NCBI GenBank assembly: GCA_035533595.1
Contig: DATLTN010000042.1
Span: 1 to 44,396, forward strand
Source of the DNA: Acidimicrobiales bacterium
GTDB taxonomy: Bacteria; Actinomycetota; Acidimicrobiia; Acidimicrobiales; Bog-793
Length of the DNA: 44,396 bases
Reading direction: 5' to 3'
In this document: one piece after another, positions 7,844-16,237 of the stretch
Numbering within the stretch: position 1 is the stretch's first letter
Layout: each line of letters starts with the position of its first letter
The notes under the pieces: generated by a model
The model's database searches: none
Told to the model about the DNA's origin: nothing
What the model saw: the letters and a program-made list of their open reading frames with translations, nothing else
Made by a program: the position numbers and the translations under genes

Positions 7844-9034
7844 ATGACCGTCTCCCTCGTGCAACCCGATCCCGAGCTCGAGCTCTCGATCGTGATCCCC
7901 TGCTTGAACGAGCGGGCGACGATCGGCAGCTGCATCGACAAGGCGTTCGCCTACCTGCACGGCGCTGCGGTCGAGGGGGAGGTCGTGGTCGCCGACAACG
8001 GCAGCACCGACGGCTCGGTCGCGATCGTCGAGGCCTCCGGGGCGCGGCTCGTGCGCGTCAGCCACCGCGGCTACGGCAGCGCCCTGCGCGCCGGCGTCGA
8101 CGCTGCGCGGGGGCGCTACGTGATCATGGGCGACGCCGACGACAGCTACGACTTCAGCGCCCTCCAGCCCTTCCTCGACGAGCTCCGCAACGGCAGTGAG
8201 CTCGTCGTCGGCAACCGCTTCCAAGGGGGCATCGAGCCGGGCGCGATGCCCTTCCTCAACCGCTACGTCGGCAACCCGGTGCTCTCCTTTGTCGGCCGAC
8301 GCCTCTTCAAGATCACCATCGGCGACTTCCACTGCGGACTGCGCGGCTGTGACCGCGCGGCGATCTCCGCCCTCGACCTCACCACCTCGGGGATGGAGTA
8401 CGCGAGCGAGATGATCGTGCGCTCCCAGCTCGCCGGGCTGCGCATCGCCGAGGTCCCGACGACGCTGTCGCGCGACGGCCGCCCCGGCGGCTCGCACCTG
8501 CGCGCCCTCTCCGACGGCCTCCGCCACCTGCTCTTCCTCTTCCTCTACTGCCCGCGCTGGCTCTTCTTCGTCCCCGGGGCGCTGTTGATGACGATCGGGC
8601 TCACCGCGGGGATCCCGACGGCGCTCGGCCCGGTCGCGCTCTTCGGGGTGCGCTTCGACGTCGACACCCTCGCCGTCGCCGCGGCGGCGCTGATCATCGG
8701 CGTGCAGGCGGTGCAGTTCGGCCTGCTCGCCAACCTCTACGGGGCACGCATGCACCTCTTCTCGCTGCCCTCGACCCCGCGACGCCTCTTCGGCGCCTTC
8801 AGTTTCGTCCGGGTGGCGGCCGCGACGGCGCTCTTGATCGGCGCCGGCGTCGCCGGCGTCGTGATCGCGACCCTCGAATGGCAGCACGCCGGCTTCGGGG
8901 CGCTGAACACCCGCCACGAGGTGCGGCTGATCATCCCCGCGATCACCGCGCTCGTCGTCGGCTTCCAGCTACTTCTCGGGCGGCTCTTCATGGGCCTGCT
9001 CGGCAGTGAGTTCGCCGAAGGCCAAGTCTCCTGA
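7844..9034 (+). CDS. GT2 family glycosyltransferase with C-terminal membrane helices
   Basis: The 396-residue protein starts with a GT-A domain. It has LSIVIPCLNERATIG at the first strand, VVADNGSTDGS, and the DxD-type metal site GDADDSYDF. A later segment FHCGLRGCDR is characteristic of dolichyl-phosphate mannosyltransferase/undecaprenyl-phosphate glucosyltransferase-like enzymes. About four hydrophobic segments follow (from FLFLYCPRWLFFVPGAL to the end), anchoring it in the membrane. It probably transfers a sugar from a nucleotide donor to a polyprenyl phosphate. The ATG at 7844 follows CACCTCCTCACCG without a strong Shine-Dalgarno sequence, but it sits just before the conserved domain. Its 3' end overlaps the next gene by up to 29 nt, so the pair is likely translationally coupled. 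Confidence 0.88.
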   Translation: MTVSLVQPDPELELSIVIPCLNERATIGSCIDKAFAYLHGAAVEGEVVVADNGSTDGSVAIVEASGARLVRVSHRGYGSALRAGVDAARGRYVIMGDADDSYDFSALQPFLDELRNGSELVVGNRFQGGIEPGAMPFLNRYVGNPVLSFVGRRLFKITIGDFHCGLRGCDRAAISALDLTTSGMEYASEMIVRSQLAGLRIAEVPTTLSRDGRPGGSHLRALSDGLRHLLFLFLYCPRWLFFVPGALLMTIGLTAGIPTALGPVALFGVRFDVDTLAVAAAALIIGVQAVQFGLLANLYGARMHLFSLPSTPRRLFGAFSFVRVAAATALLIGAGVAGVVIATLEWQHAGFGALNTRHEVRLIIPAITALVVGFQLLLGRLFMGLLGSEFAEGQVS

Positions 9035-11012
9035 GCGGCCGTCGGGTGCCGCCGCGGTGAGCGCGCCGCTGCGCTTCCTGGCGGTGATGGCGCTCGTCGT
9101 CGGCGCGAGCTACGGCTGGGGGAGCACCCTCCTCACCCTCGCGCGCCGCCGCACCGCGGCCGGCAGCGAGGAGTTCGGCGTGGCAATGCGGGTCGCCCTC
9201 GGCCTCGCGGCCTTCCTCGCGGTCGGCGGTTACGCGGTCGCGGCAGGGGTGGGGGGTCTGGCCTTCCTCCTCGGGTGGCAGATCGCCGGCTGCGCGCTGT
9301 TGCTCTGGAGGTTGCTGCGCATCCACGGGCCGATGTACTCCCCGCTCGCCACCCTCGGCGGCGTGGCGGCGTTCGGGGCCACCGCGTTCTGCGCCTTCGG
9401 CGTCGCGCTGAGCGGCCCCTTCAACGCCAACGACGACGGACCGGCCTATCTCTACCTTGCGCAGCGCCTGCTCTCGACGGGAGGTCTCATCGACCCCTTC
9501 AACACCCGGCGGGTCAACTCCTACGGGGGTGCCGAGCTCTTCCAGGCGCTCGTGCTCCGCATCTCGGGGAACTCGGCCGGCCTCGGCGTCGAGTGGTTCC
9601 TCTTCGCCCTCCTCCTCGTGGCGCTCGTCGTCGAGGGGGTACGCCGTCGCTGGCTCGCGCTCGCCGTGCTCGTCGTCGCGGCCGGCATCGTCCTCGTCCG
9701 CCCCGTCGGGATCTGGGTGAACGTCGCCCCCACCTTCTCCGGCGCCGCGCTCACCCTGGCGCTGATGCGGATGGTGCGCGGTGCGCGGCACGGGGTTGGG
9801 GAGCGGTGGCGCTTCGCGCTCGCCGGCCTGCTCCTCGCGGCGCTCCTCTCGCTGCGCTTCGAGTTCCTGCTCGCTCCGGCGCTCGTGGTCGTCGTGGTCC
9901 CCCTCGCAGTGGTGCGCGGGCGGGCCGGCCGAGCGGCGCTGCTCGCCGCCGCGGTCGCCTCCGTCGCGGGGATCGGCGGCTGGGCGATCGCGCTCGCCCG
10001 CTCGTCGGGGACGGCGCTGTTCCCGTTGCTCGCCGGCAACTGGACCTCGGCCGACCAGTGGCGGGACCCCGCGGTGCACTCCCTCTCGGGCTACCTGCAC
10101 CGATTCGCGCTCGGCGCGCGCCAGGACCACTGGGACGTCGCGCTGCTCGGAGCTCTCCTTCTCGTGGCGCTGCTCGGCGAGGTCGTGCGCCGCCTCGCCC
10201 TCGGCGGCGAGGAGCGGGCGCGCCTCGCGGTCGGCGCCGTCGTGGTCCTGGCCGCGGTGCTCGGCTGCGCCCTCGCACTGGCCTCGGAGTCGGTCGAGCT
10301 CTCCGGGGCGCTCCCCACCGACCTCGGCCGTTACAGCGCGCCGAGCACGCTCGCCGTGCTCTGCTTCGCCTTGCTCCTCGCTCTCGAGGTGGCCGGCGCA
10401 CAGCGGCCCGCGACCGCCTCCCGCGCCGCCTCCCGTCTCGGTGTCGGCGCCGCGCTGCTCGGCGCGCTCGGCCTGTTCGTCGCCTTCCTCGGCGTGCCGC
10501 TCTCCTTCTACGGCCCCGCCGCGCTCGCCGCGGTCGAGCGGGGGAGCGACCTGCTCTCGGGGCGCGAGGTGCTCCTCGACCACTACGCGAACGAGCGCCG
10601 GGAGTACGCGGCGCTCGACCGCGCGATCCCCGCCCACGCTTACGTGCTGGCCGCCGTCGATGAGCCCGCGCTCCTCGACTTCTCCCGCTCCTCGTTCACC
10701 ACCCTCGACGTCGTCGGGGGGAGCTCGCCGGCGCCGCACCTCCCGCTCGCAGAAGGCGCCAAGGCGGTCGTCTCCTACCTGCGCGCCCTCGGGATCGACG
10801 GCATCGCCGCCTCCTCGCCGAGCCGCGCCGGCTTCTACAACCTGCCGGCCGCGATCGAGAACGTCGACAGCGGGATCTACAACTACCGGGTCTCGGCACG
10901 CGCCGTGGTGGCGTGGGCCAAGGTGCTGGCGACGATCCGGGCTGAGGACCGGGGGCACCGGGTGCGAGCGGGGACCCTCTACTACCTGCCGCTCGCGCCG
11001 CTTCCCGGCTAG
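9006..11012 (+). CDS. Large polytopic membrane protein, possible GT-C-type glycosyltransferase
   Basis: The 668-residue protein has about 11-13 hydrophobic segments in its first 500 residues and a soluble C-terminal domain of about 150 residues (from about YANERREYAALDRAIP). After the third or fourth helix, an acidic pair occurs in NANDDGPAYLYLAQ. It resembles the first-loop Asp pair of polyprenyl-phosphate-sugar-dependent GT-C enzymes. That resemblance and its place directly after a GT2/dolichyl-phosphate-sugar synthase make a lipid-linked sugar transferase plausible. I could not confirm a family. The GTG at 9006 overlaps the upstream gene, and a GTG at 9057 would start after its stop. The gene converges on the DinB gene with a 4-nt overlap at the stops. 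Confidence 0.75.
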   Translation: MSSPKAKSPERPSGAAAVSAPLRFLAVMALVVGASYGWGSTLLTLARRRTAAGSEEFGVAMRVALGLAAFLAVGGYAVAAGVGGLAFLLGWQIAGCALLLWRLLRIHGPMYSPLATLGGVAAFGATAFCAFGVALSGPFNANDDGPAYLYLAQRLLSTGGLIDPFNTRRVNSYGGAELFQALVLRISGNSAGLGVEWFLFALLLVALVVEGVRRRWLALAVLVVAAGIVLVRPVGIWVNVAPTFSGAALTLALMRMVRGARHGVGERWRFALAGLLLAALLSLRFEFLLAPALVVVVVPLAVVRGRAGRAALLAAAVASVAGIGGWAIALARSSGTALFPLLAGNWTSADQWRDPAVHSLSGYLHRFALGARQDHWDVALLGALLLVALLGEVVRRLALGGEERARLAVGAVVVLAAVLGCALALASESVELSGALPTDLGRYSAPSTLAVLCFALLLALEVAGAQRPATASRAASRLGVGAALLGALGLFVAFLGVPLSFYGPAALAAVERGSDLLSGREVLLDHYANERREYAALDRAIPAHAYVLAAVDEPALLDFSRSSFTTLDVVGGSSPAPHLPLAEGAKAVVSYLRALGIDGIAASSPSRAGFYNLPAAIENVDSGIYNYRVSARAVVAWAKVLATIRAEDRGHRVRAGTLYYLPLAPLPG

Positions 11013-11557
11013 CGGCCGACGAGGCCGTCGATCAGCTCCCTCGTGATGTCCATGTGGCCGGCGTGGCGGGCCGTCTCCTCGATCTCATGGGCGAGGACCC
11101 AGCGCAGCGTCGTCGGGCGGAGCTCACCGACCGAGCGTTGATCGAGGGAGGTGGCGACGTCGATGGCGGCGTCGGCGGCGCGGCTCTCGGCTCGGTAGAA
11201 GGCGATCACCTCCGCGGCCGAGGCGCCATCGGGGACGTCGAAGGTCATCGCGAAGCGGTCATCGGTGAAGGAGAGGTCGAGTGGCTCGCCGGCGAAGACC
11301 GCCCGGAACCAGAAGCGCTCCCCGTAGGCGAGGTGGGTGGCGATGCCGCCGAGGCTGTTGGCAGAGGAGGCTGGCCGCCAGCGCAGCTGCTCGTCGTCGA
11401 GGCCCTCGAGCTTGTAGATCACGCTCTCCCGCTGGAAGGTGAGCCACGCCCGGAGGAGCGTCGGCTCGTCGGCACCGGCGCCCTCGGCCGGACGGGGGGC
11501 GTGCAGGGTCGGCGGGACCGAGGAGCGAGCATCGGAGCCTTCGGCGTTGGGGGCCAC
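11009..11557 (-). CDS. DinB family protein (DUF664-like)
   Basis: The roughly 180-residue four-helix protein has the three spaced histidines of the DinB metal site. One is in GIATHLAYGERFWF and two are in HEIEETARHAGHMDI near the C-terminus. DUF664/DinB proteins include mycothiol-dependent enzymes such as S-transferases and maleylpyruvate isomerase. This one is closest to the uncharacterised DUF664 type. The frame is open far upstream, but that part is antisense to the VOC and DUF3500 genes. I chose the GTG complementary to 11555-11557, which has a GGAAGG-like ribosome site about 13 nt upstream. It is divergent from the VOC gene. Confidence 0.8.
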   Translation of the reverse strand: MAPNAEGSDARSSVPPTLHAPRPAEGAGADEPTLLRAWLTFQRESVIYKLEGLDDEQLRWRPASSANSLGGIATHLAYGERFWFRAVFAGEPLDLSFTDDRFAMTFDVPDGASAAEVIAFYRAESRAADAAIDVATSLDQRSVGELRPTTLRWVLAHEIEETARHAGHMDITRELIDGLVGR

Positions 11558-11637
11558 CGGGACAAGTGTGCCTTCCCGCGGTGCGCCCCGCGCCCGCGGG
11601 CGCGGGCTCGCACGGTGCCGCGCACTACCTTCGGGCG

Positions 11638-12018
11638 GTGCACCGGATCCTGCTGCGCACGGTGGTGTTGGACTTCGCTCCCGAGAGCCACGACGCCGCG
11701 CTCGCCTTCTGGGAGCGCGCCCTTCTCGCCACCGGCCGTCCCGGCACGATCCATCCCGAGTACCACGTCCTCGAGCACCCGAGCGCGCTCGGTCCGGTGC
11801 TCGCGCAGCGCCTCGGCGAGGGGCCGAGCCGGGTCCATCTCGACATCGAGAGCGACGATCCCGCCGCGGAGGTCGCTCGCCTGGTGGACGCCGGTGCCGT
11901 GCTCGTCGCGCGCCACGACGACTGCACGGTGCTCGCCGACCCGGCCGGGCTGGCCTTTTGTGTGGTGCCGGCCGAGGACGACGACTTTGCGGCGCTGTCC
12001 TTTCCCGTCGGCGAGTGA
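11638..12018 (+). CDS. VOC/glyoxalase-like domain protein
   Basis: The 126-residue protein reads as one vicinal-oxygen-chelate module. It begins HRILLRTVVLDFAP, followed by HDAALAFWERALLA. The second half has RVHLDIESDDPAAEVARLVDAGA and closes with VLADPAGLAFCVVP, matching the two beta-alpha-beta-beta-beta repeats of this fold. Enzymatic role and metal use are not predictable from this alone. An earlier GTG at 11566 gives a longer but low-complexity N-terminus. The GTG at 11638 starts directly at the domain. A strong hairpin follows the stop codon. Confidence 0.8.
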   Translation: MHRILLRTVVLDFAPESHDAALAFWERALLATGRPGTIHPEYHVLEHPSALGPVLAQRLGEGPSRVHLDIESDDPAAEVARLVDAGAVLVARHDDCTVLADPAGLAFCVVPAEDDDFAALSFPVGE

Positions 12019-12020
12019 GA

Positions 12021-12039
12021 CGGGCCGCCGACCGGCCCG
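12021..12039 (+). terminator. Hairpin directly after the VOC gene
   Basis: A perfect 7-bp G+C stem (12021-12027 with 12033-12039) with a 5-nt loop starts 2 nt after the stop codon. No T-run follows. The position favours a terminator. Confidence 0.45.
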
Positions 12040-12120
12040 GTGGCGCGCCCTTCGTATATTGAGCGGTGCCCCGAGGGGGCGGGCGGCAGTCGCCCGGCCG
12101 CGTGGGCACGGGAGGTAGTC

Positions 12121-13299
12121 GTGCCGGAGCTCCGTCAGCGACCGCCGATGTCGGCGCGCACGCTCTCCGACCAGCTGCCCGAGCGGCTCATCGAGGCCAA
12201 GGCCGAGGGCGAGCGCCAGCTCCGCGAGCCCTTCTCGGGCATCGTCGCGGCGGTCGGCCGCCGGGAGGGCCTCTTCCCGCTCAGGCGCACCGGGGTGGGG
12301 ACCGAGCGCCTCGTCAGCGCAGCACGGCACCTCCTCGAGTCGCTCAGCCTCCCGGAGCGGGAGGAGGCGTGCTTCCCGATCGACAGCGACGCCTGGCGGC
12401 GGTGGAGCAACATCCACCCCTTCTTTATGCGCCACGGGCTGTCCCTCGAGGGCCTCGTCGCGCAAAAGCGCGAACGGGCCCTCGCGCTCGTCGCCGCGGC
12501 GCTCTCCGAGGAGGGCTACGAGGCCGCTCGCGACGTCATGCGCCTCAACGAGAACCTGCGCGAGATCTCGGGCTCGGACGAGGAGTACGGGGAGTGGCTC
12601 TACTGGCTGTCGCTGTTCGGCGAGCCCTCGGCTACAGAGCCCTGGGGCTTCCAGCTCGACGGCCACCACCTGATCGTCAACTGCTTCGTGCTCGGCGACC
12701 AGCTGGTGGTGACGCCGATGTTCCTCGGCTCCGAGCCCGTGCTCGCCGCGTCGGGGAAGTACAAGGGGACGCGCGTCTTCGCCGCCGAGGAGCACAAGGC
12801 GCTCCGCCTCGGTCAGTCGCTCTCGGCCGAGCAGTTCGCGGTCGCGCAGCTCGCGACCGCCACCCCCGGCGAGATCTTCACCGCCGCCTACCGGGACAAC
12901 CTCGTCCTCGACCCGCAGGGGATCGCCTACGGCGAGCTCGACGACGAGCAGCGCGAGCGCCTCGTCGAGCTGGTCGCCGTGCACGTCGGTCGCATCCGCG
13001 CCGGCCACTCCGAACTGCGCATGGCCGAGGTGGGCGAGCACCTCGACGAGACGCGCTTCGCCTGGATGGGCGGGCGCGGCGACGACGACCCCTTCTACTA
13101 CCGGGTGCACAGCCCGGTGCTGCTCATCGAGTTCGACCATCTCGCCGGGATCGCCTTCGACAACGACGAGCCGACCCGCAATCACGTGCACTCGGTCGTC
13201 CGCACCCCGAACGGCAACGACTACGGGGCCGACCTCCTCGCCCAGCACCACGCGCTCGCGCACGCCAACGGCGCGCGCCGGGGACGTCTCAGTCCCTGA
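12121..13299 (+). CDS. DUF3500 family protein
   Basis: The 392-residue product contains the hallmark DUF3500 stretch EPWGFQLDGHHLIVNCFVLG, followed by a second strand with VVTPMFLGSEP. A distal His/Asp segment FYYRVHSPVLLIEFDH and NHVHSVVRTPNGNDYG lie near the end. The many conserved His and Asp residues suggest a metal-binding site. The family has no firmly established function. The longer frame begins with a GTG at 12040. The GTG at 12121 has a clear GGAGGT ribosome site 5 nt upstream, so I used it. Its last 11 nt overlap the convergent class II aldolase gene. Confidence 0.87.
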   Translation: MPELRQRPPMSARTLSDQLPERLIEAKAEGERQLREPFSGIVAAVGRREGLFPLRRTGVGTERLVSAARHLLESLSLPEREEACFPIDSDAWRRWSNIHPFFMRHGLSLEGLVAQKRERALALVAAALSEEGYEAARDVMRLNENLREISGSDEEYGEWLYWLSLFGEPSATEPWGFQLDGHHLIVNCFVLGDQLVVTPMFLGSEPVLAASGKYKGTRVFAAEEHKALRLGQSLSAEQFAVAQLATATPGEIFTAAYRDNLVLDPQGIAYGELDDEQRERLVELVAVHVGRIRAGHSELRMAEVGEHLDETRFAWMGGRGDDDPFYYRVHSPVLLIEFDHLAGIAFDNDEPTRNHVHSVVRTPNGNDYGADLLAQHHALAHANGARRGRLSP

Positions 13300-14068
13300 A
13301 GCCGGGGTTGTCTCGCTCGAGGAGGCGGAGCATCGCCTCCCACTCCATGTCGCCGAAGCGGCGGCGGACCTTCGGGTCGTAGAGGTTGGCCGTCTTCTCG
13401 CGGACCGCCTCGGAGGGCTCGACGAGCGTCGCCCCCGAGGCCATCGCGTCGAGCTGCGCCTTGCAGGCGAGCTCGACCCAGTAGGTCATGTTGAAGGCCT
13501 CGGGGATCGTCTCCGCACAGACGAGCAGGCCGTGGTTGCGGAGGAACATCACGTGCTTGTCGCCGAGGTCACCGACGAGGCGCTGCCGCTCGTCGGTGTC
13601 GAGGGCGACCCCCTCGTAGTCGTGGTAGGCGACGTCGCCGTAGAAGCGCATCGCGTGCTGGCTGAGCGGGCGCAGCCCGCACTCCATCATCGAGACGGCC
13701 ATGGAGGCGCGCGAGTGGGTGTGGATCACGCAGCCGACGTCCTCGCGGGCGCCGTGCACCGCGCTGTGGATCACGTAGCCGGCCTGGTTGATGCCGTACG
13801 GGTTGTCCGGGCGGGAGAGGACCGTGCCCTCGAGGTCGATCTTGTAGAGGCTCGAGGCGGTCATCTCCTCGTAGAGGTAGCCGTAGGAGTTGATGAGGAA
13901 GTGGCCCTCCTCCCCGGGGACCCGCGCCGTGATGTGGTTGTAGATGAGGTCGCTCATCCCGTACTTCGCGACCAGGCGGTAACAGGCGGCCAGGTCGACG
14001 CGCGTCGCCCACTCCTCCTCGGAACAGCCGGTCGTCGCAGCGGGCGCGACGAGCTCGCTCGTGGTCAT
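13289..14068 (-). CDS. Class II aldolase/adducin domain protein
   Basis: The 259-residue protein has the zinc-site histidines of the fuculose-1-phosphate aldolase fold. HTHSRASMAVS carries two histidines and FLRNHGLLVCAET carries the third. The fold also shows the opening YGMSDLIYNHITARVPG. Such proteins act as aldolases, epimerases or decarboxylases on sugar phosphates or hydroxy acids. The substrate is unknown, and no sugar kinase is adjacent. The ATG complementary to 14066-14068 has a GGGAGGTG ribosome site. A second paralogue lies at 22648-23409. The two differ clearly, so this is not a recent duplication. Confidence 0.87.
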   Translation of the reverse strand: MTTSELVAPAATTGCSEEEWATRVDLAACYRLVAKYGMSDLIYNHITARVPGEEGHFLINSYGYLYEEMTASSLYKIDLEGTVLSRPDNPYGINQAGYVIHSAVHGAREDVGCVIHTHSRASMAVSMMECGLRPLSQHAMRFYGDVAYHDYEGVALDTDERQRLVGDLGDKHVMFLRNHGLLVCAETIPEAFNMTYWVELACKAQLDAMASGATLVEPSEAVREKTANLYDPKVRRRFGDMEWEAMLRLLERDNPGFRD

Positions 14069-14189
14069 GGCACCTCCCGGGTACTCGGAGGGCGGCCCTC
14101 CTGCGAGCGAGACTAGAGGGCGGCGCAAGGCGGGCGTGGCGGCGGTCGAACGACAGGCGCTCTGGCCGCCGGACCGGTACGGTCGGCTG

Positions 14190-14678
14190 GTGAGCGTGAG
14201 CGAAGCGGGCGCCGTCTACGTCGCGAGCCCCCTCGGCTTCAGCGAGCCGGGGCGCCACTACCTCACCGACGTGCTCCATCCCCGTCTCGAGGCCGAGGGC
14301 TACGAGGTGCTCGACCCCTGGTTCGACCCCTACGGACGCTTCGCCGTGCTGGTGGAGACCCCCCGGTCAGAGGAGCGGGACACGGCGCTGCGCCGGCTGA
14401 ACGACGAGACCGGCGCGAAGAACGCCCTCCTCATCCGCCAGTGCTCGGTCGTCCTCGCCCTCCTCGATGGCGCGGAGCCCGACCCCGGGACCGCCGCGGA
14501 GGTCGGCTATGCCTCAGCGCTCGGGCGACGGGTCGTGGGGCTGCGCAGCGACTTCCGCCTCGCGGGGGACAACGACCAGTCGCGGATCAACCTGCAGGTC
14601 GAGTACTTCATCCGCGCCTCGGGTGGCTCGCTCGAGACGACCCTGGACGCCGCGCTCGCCGCGCTCGCCGGGGAGTGA
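14190..14678 (+). CDS. Nucleoside 2-deoxyribosyltransferase-like protein
   Basis: The 162-residue protein has the family pattern. AVYVASPLGFSEPGRHY forms the first strand and loop, and a mid-region has VLDPWFDPYGRF. The catalytic-type segment is LLDGAEPDPGTAAEVGYASALG, in which the Glu after GTAA corresponds to the nucleophile position. Enzymes of this family exchange bases on deoxyribonucleosides or hydrolyse modified nucleotides. The start could be the GTG at 14190 or at 14196. The open frame upstream to 14061 overlaps the divergent aldolase gene and is unlikely to be translated. It converges on the MFS gene, with a strong shared hairpin in between. Confidence 0.8.
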   Translation: MSVSEAGAVYVASPLGFSEPGRHYLTDVLHPRLEAEGYEVLDPWFDPYGRFAVLVETPRSEERDTALRRLNDETGAKNALLIRQCSVVLALLDGAEPDPGTAAEVGYASALGRRVVGLRSDFRLAGDNDQSRINLQVEYFIRASGGSLETTLDAALAALAGE

Positions 14679-14689
14679 CCCTGCGGCCC

Positions 14690-14715
14690 GCCGCGCGCAC
14701 GACGACGCGCGCGGC
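14690..14715. terminator. Bidirectional hairpin between convergent genes
   Basis: A perfect 9-bp G+C stem (14690-14698 with 14707-14715) with an 8-nt loop lies in the 42-bp gap between two convergent stop codons. It is well placed to terminate transcription from both sides. Confidence 0.6.
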
Positions 14716-14720
14716 ACCCG

Positions 14721-16145
14721 CTACCAGCTGCCGCGGTGGTCCGAGATGCTGAAGGCGAGGGGGAGCACGATCGCGGTGACGACGATCGCGCAGACGATGA
14801 AGATGTGCGAGAGCGCCATCCCCTCGTCCGCGCTGCGCGCCGCGATCGAGGTCGCGATGGAGACCACCGAGATCGCCCCGAACTGACGGAACATGCCGCG
14901 CAGCCCCGAGATCGACCCGGCGGACTGCGGCGCGAGGTGGAGCATCGCGTTGTTCGTCGAGGGGGCCGCCATCCCGTTGCCGATCCCCATCAACGCGGCG
15001 CCCATGGCCAGCCATGCGTAGACGGTGAGGGCGTGCGGGGCGATGCCGAGGACGATCATCCCGGCCGCCGCGAAGCTGAAGCCGGCGATCATCGGTCGCC
15101 GGTAGCCGATGCGGCGGATGAGGAAGGCGGTCGTCGAGGCGATCGTGAGCACGCCGACCGCCCTCGTCGAGAGGAAGCTGCCGGCCTCGAGTGAGCCGAA
15201 GTGGTAGCGCTGCTCGGCATAGAGCGGGAGCATCGCCCCGATGCCGAGGGCGCACCCTCCGTAGAGGTAGTTGATGAGGTTGAGCGTGCCGAAGGAGCGC
15301 TCCCGGAGCAGGTGGATCGGGATGATCGGGTCGGTCCGCACCTTCATGTGGTGGACGAAGAATGCGCCGCAGACGATCGCGCCGCCCATCGGGGCGATCA
15401 CCGGCGCCGACCAGAGCGAGGTCGCACGGTTGCCGAGCGCCGAGATCCCGTACATGAGGGGGAGGAGGATCCCCGCGAGCAGCGCCACCCCGCTCACGTC
15501 GGGCTTGGGGACGACGAGCGGGCGCGAGCGGGGGACGAAGCGCACCGTCATCCCGATCGCCACGATGCCGATCGGGATGTTGATGAGGAAGACCCCCCGC
15601 CACGACCAGTAGGTGACGAGGACGCCGCCGAGCACCGGCCCCGCGAGGGAGCCGATCGGCACGGTGCTCGAGATCATCCCGACGGCGCGGTCGCGGTTGC
15701 GGCCGAAGTGGTCGGTGATGATCCCGATCGCGGAGGGCGTGAAGGCGCCGCCGCCGAGGGCCTGCACCGCCCGGCAGGAGATGAGCACGTAGATGTTGCT
15801 CGCCGTGGCACAGGCGAGCGAGGAGGCGGTGAACAGCACGAGGGCGAAGAAGAAGACCTTCTTCCGCCCGAACTGGTCGCTGATCCGACCCGCGACCGGA
15901 AAGGCCATCACGAGGCCGAACTGGTAGGCGGTGATCGTCCATCCCGCCCAGTTGAGGGGTGCGTGCAGGTCGTGGCGCAGCGTCGGGAGGGCGGTGGCGA
16001 CGATCGACTGGTCGAGCGAGGCCATCGTCATCGCCGTGACGGCGACGGTGAAGATGAGGTACGGGTGGATCTTGTGGCCCCGCGGATCGAGTGTCTCGGG
16101 CGTCTCCTCCCCGACGGGGTCGGGGAGCTTGGCGGCGGTGCTCAC
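14721..16145 (-). CDS. MFS multidrug-type exporter, DHA2 (14-helix, EmrB/QacA) family
   Basis: The 474-residue protein has about 14 hydrophobic segments. Visible family motifs are LDQSIVATALPTL (motif D1), GRISDQFGRKKVF (motif A) and the antiporter motif C region GSLAGPVLGGVL followed by WRGVFLINIPIGI. These place it with proton-driven drug exporters. The GTG complementary to 16143-16145 gives a normal length; the frame is open further upstream to 16226. It lies 92 nt downstream of the aldo/keto reductase gene in the same orientation. It may therefore export the product of the methyltransferase-decarboxylase-reductase cassette, which is an inference from order only. Confidence 0.88.
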   Translation of the reverse strand: MSTAAKLPDPVGEETPETLDPRGHKIHPYLIFTVAVTAMTMASLDQSIVATALPTLRHDLHAPLNWAGWTITAYQFGLVMAFPVAGRISDQFGRKKVFFFALVLFTASSLACATASNIYVLISCRAVQALGGGAFTPSAIGIITDHFGRNRDRAVGMISSTVPIGSLAGPVLGGVLVTYWSWRGVFLINIPIGIVAIGMTVRFVPRSRPLVVPKPDVSGVALLAGILLPLMYGISALGNRATSLWSAPVIAPMGGAIVCGAFFVHHMKVRTDPIIPIHLLRERSFGTLNLINYLYGGCALGIGAMLPLYAEQRYHFGSLEAGSFLSTRAVGVLTIASTTAFLIRRIGYRRPMIAGFSFAAAGMIVLGIAPHALTVYAWLAMGAALMGIGNGMAAPSTNNAMLHLAPQSAGSISGLRGMFRQFGAISVVSIATSIAARSADEGMALSHIFIVCAIVVTAIVLPLAFSISDHRGSW

Positions 16146-16237
16146 TGGCTCACCCCCGCTCGCAGCGCCCTGCGCCGAGGGTATCAGCGGAAGGCACTTC
16201 GCAAGGCTAACCACTTTGCGCCGCACCGAAAGGGCGC

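Noticed and set aside
8988-10958. 656-residue minus-strand open frame
   Set aside because: It is charged low-complexity antisense of the polytopic membrane protein at 9006-11012, which has clear hydrophobic segments.
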